This document shows positions 63,634 to 64,000 of a stretch of 64,000 nt of DNA, in pieces. Under the pieces are notes generated by a model. The model made no database searches, had not been told where the DNA came from, and saw only the letters and a list, made by a program, of their open reading frames with translations. Both the position numbers and the translations under genes were made by a program. Each line of letters starts with the position of its first letter. The stretch's first letter is position 1. Origin of the DNA: Lacipirellulaceae bacterium (lineage in GTDB: Bacteria > Planctomycetota > Planctomycetia > Pirellulales > Lacipirellulaceae); contig JAVJRG010000008.1 in the NCBI GenBank assembly GCA_040218535.1, positions 142,320 to 206,319 on the forward strand, in the 5' to 3' direction.

Positions 63634-64000
63634 TTAATTCGTGACTGATTCAACGCGACTGACGACCGAACCATTAGCTAACCGCGTAAGCAACTCTTCC
63701 CCCACCTTGACTCGACGGCTGTCTGTGAGCAGTTCCTCATTCTTGGCCAATTGCGTCAGGCTGTAACCTCTGGAAAGCACGCCTAGCGGACTGAGTACTT
63801 CGAGCTTACCGGCAAGGCCAAGCAATTCCGCCTGTTGGTTTCGCAGCGTCTGATTCAGCGAAGTATGAAGCCGTTTGTCGATCTCGTCGATTTGACGCGA
63901 AAGGTTCCTCACGGACTCTTCGGGCCGCTCGAAGACAGGGCGTGAAGCGAGCCAATCGACTCGATCACGAAGTTGCTCGACCATTCGTTTCGCGAGTCCG
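63634..64000 (-). CDS. xseA: Exodeoxyribonuclease VII large subunit, C-terminal part (partial)
   Basis: The gene runs off the right edge; stop at 63634. About 120 residues are visible, including the coiled helical region (LSRQIDEIDKRLHTSLNQ) and the conserved LEVLSPLGVLSRGYSLTQL motif of XseA. It supplies the catalytic subunit for xseB. Confidence 0.88.
   Translation of the reverse strand, partial: GLAKRMVEQLRDRVDWLASRPVFERPEESVRNLSRQIDEIDKRLHTSLNQTLRNQQAELLGLAGKLEVLSPLGVLSRGYSLTQLAKNEELLTDSRRVKVGEELLTRLANGSVVSRVESVTN

Overview
The window looks like chromosomal DNA of a planctomycete, most likely of the order Pirellulales. Supporting signs are two DUF1559 proteins (one with a prepilin-type N-terminus), several PEP-CTERM sorting signals (dockerin-like and lamin-tail proteins), DUF1080, DUF1207, DUF547 and DUF6384 proteins, a sodium:solute symporter with a C-terminal extension, and many intergenic palindromic repeats. 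Genus assignment is not possible from the sequence alone. No rRNA, tRNA, CRISPR array, transposase or phage gene was seen.

Layout. 1-6.3 kb: the end of clpC with a terminator, a large flavoprotein/4Fe-4S membrane fusion, a DUF547 protein, a Pro/Asp-rich secreted protein and a DUF1207 protein. 6.3-17.7 kb: a secreted and surface-protein zone (two DUF1559 proteins, PEP-CTERM proteins, a choice-of-anchor I protein, a tandem-repeat protein, an orphan LolD-like ATPase). 17.7-19.4 kb: prenyltransferase-repeat protein, acyl-CoA thioesterase and rpsR. 19.6-31.7 kb: one long run of minus-strand genes: a MarR-like protein with a membrane helix, a giant TolC-type lipoprotein, a HlyD-type adaptor, a MacB-type ATPase and permease, a glycosyltransferase, a PAS histidine kinase and two FixJ-type regulators. 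31.9-38.9 kb: a sugar-acid locus (SMP-30 lactonase, zinc dehydrogenase, UxaE-like epimerase, RbsD/FucU mutarotase, fuconolactonase-like hydrolase, DUF1080). 39-49.9 kb: MASE1 histidine kinase with an Rcp1-type regulator, a symporter with a small membrane partner, a lactonase, a divergent Nramp-family transporter, an MsrA-MsrB fusion and a sorbosone-type dehydrogenase. 50.1-54.3 kb: a divergent trio of a basic coiled-coil protein, a DUF6384 membrane protein and a helical TelA-like protein. 54.4-64 kb: housekeeping genes (Ca/Na antiporter, SDR, pyruvate kinase) and the conserved xseA-xseB-ispA-dxs-nadK block.

The genes plausibly cooperate in three places: tripartite export tied to a two-component system; oxidation of a deoxy sugar or uronate through lactone, acid and epimerase steps; and isoprenoid precursor synthesis. 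The most unusual items are the permuted flavin domain fused to a ferredoxin-type membrane module, the DUF6384 trio, the Nramp homologue lacking its metal-site motif, evenly spaced operator-like repeats ahead of the MarR-like gene, and at least three families of long intergenic inverted repeats. All of this is read by eye; family names come from motif recognition, not from a search.
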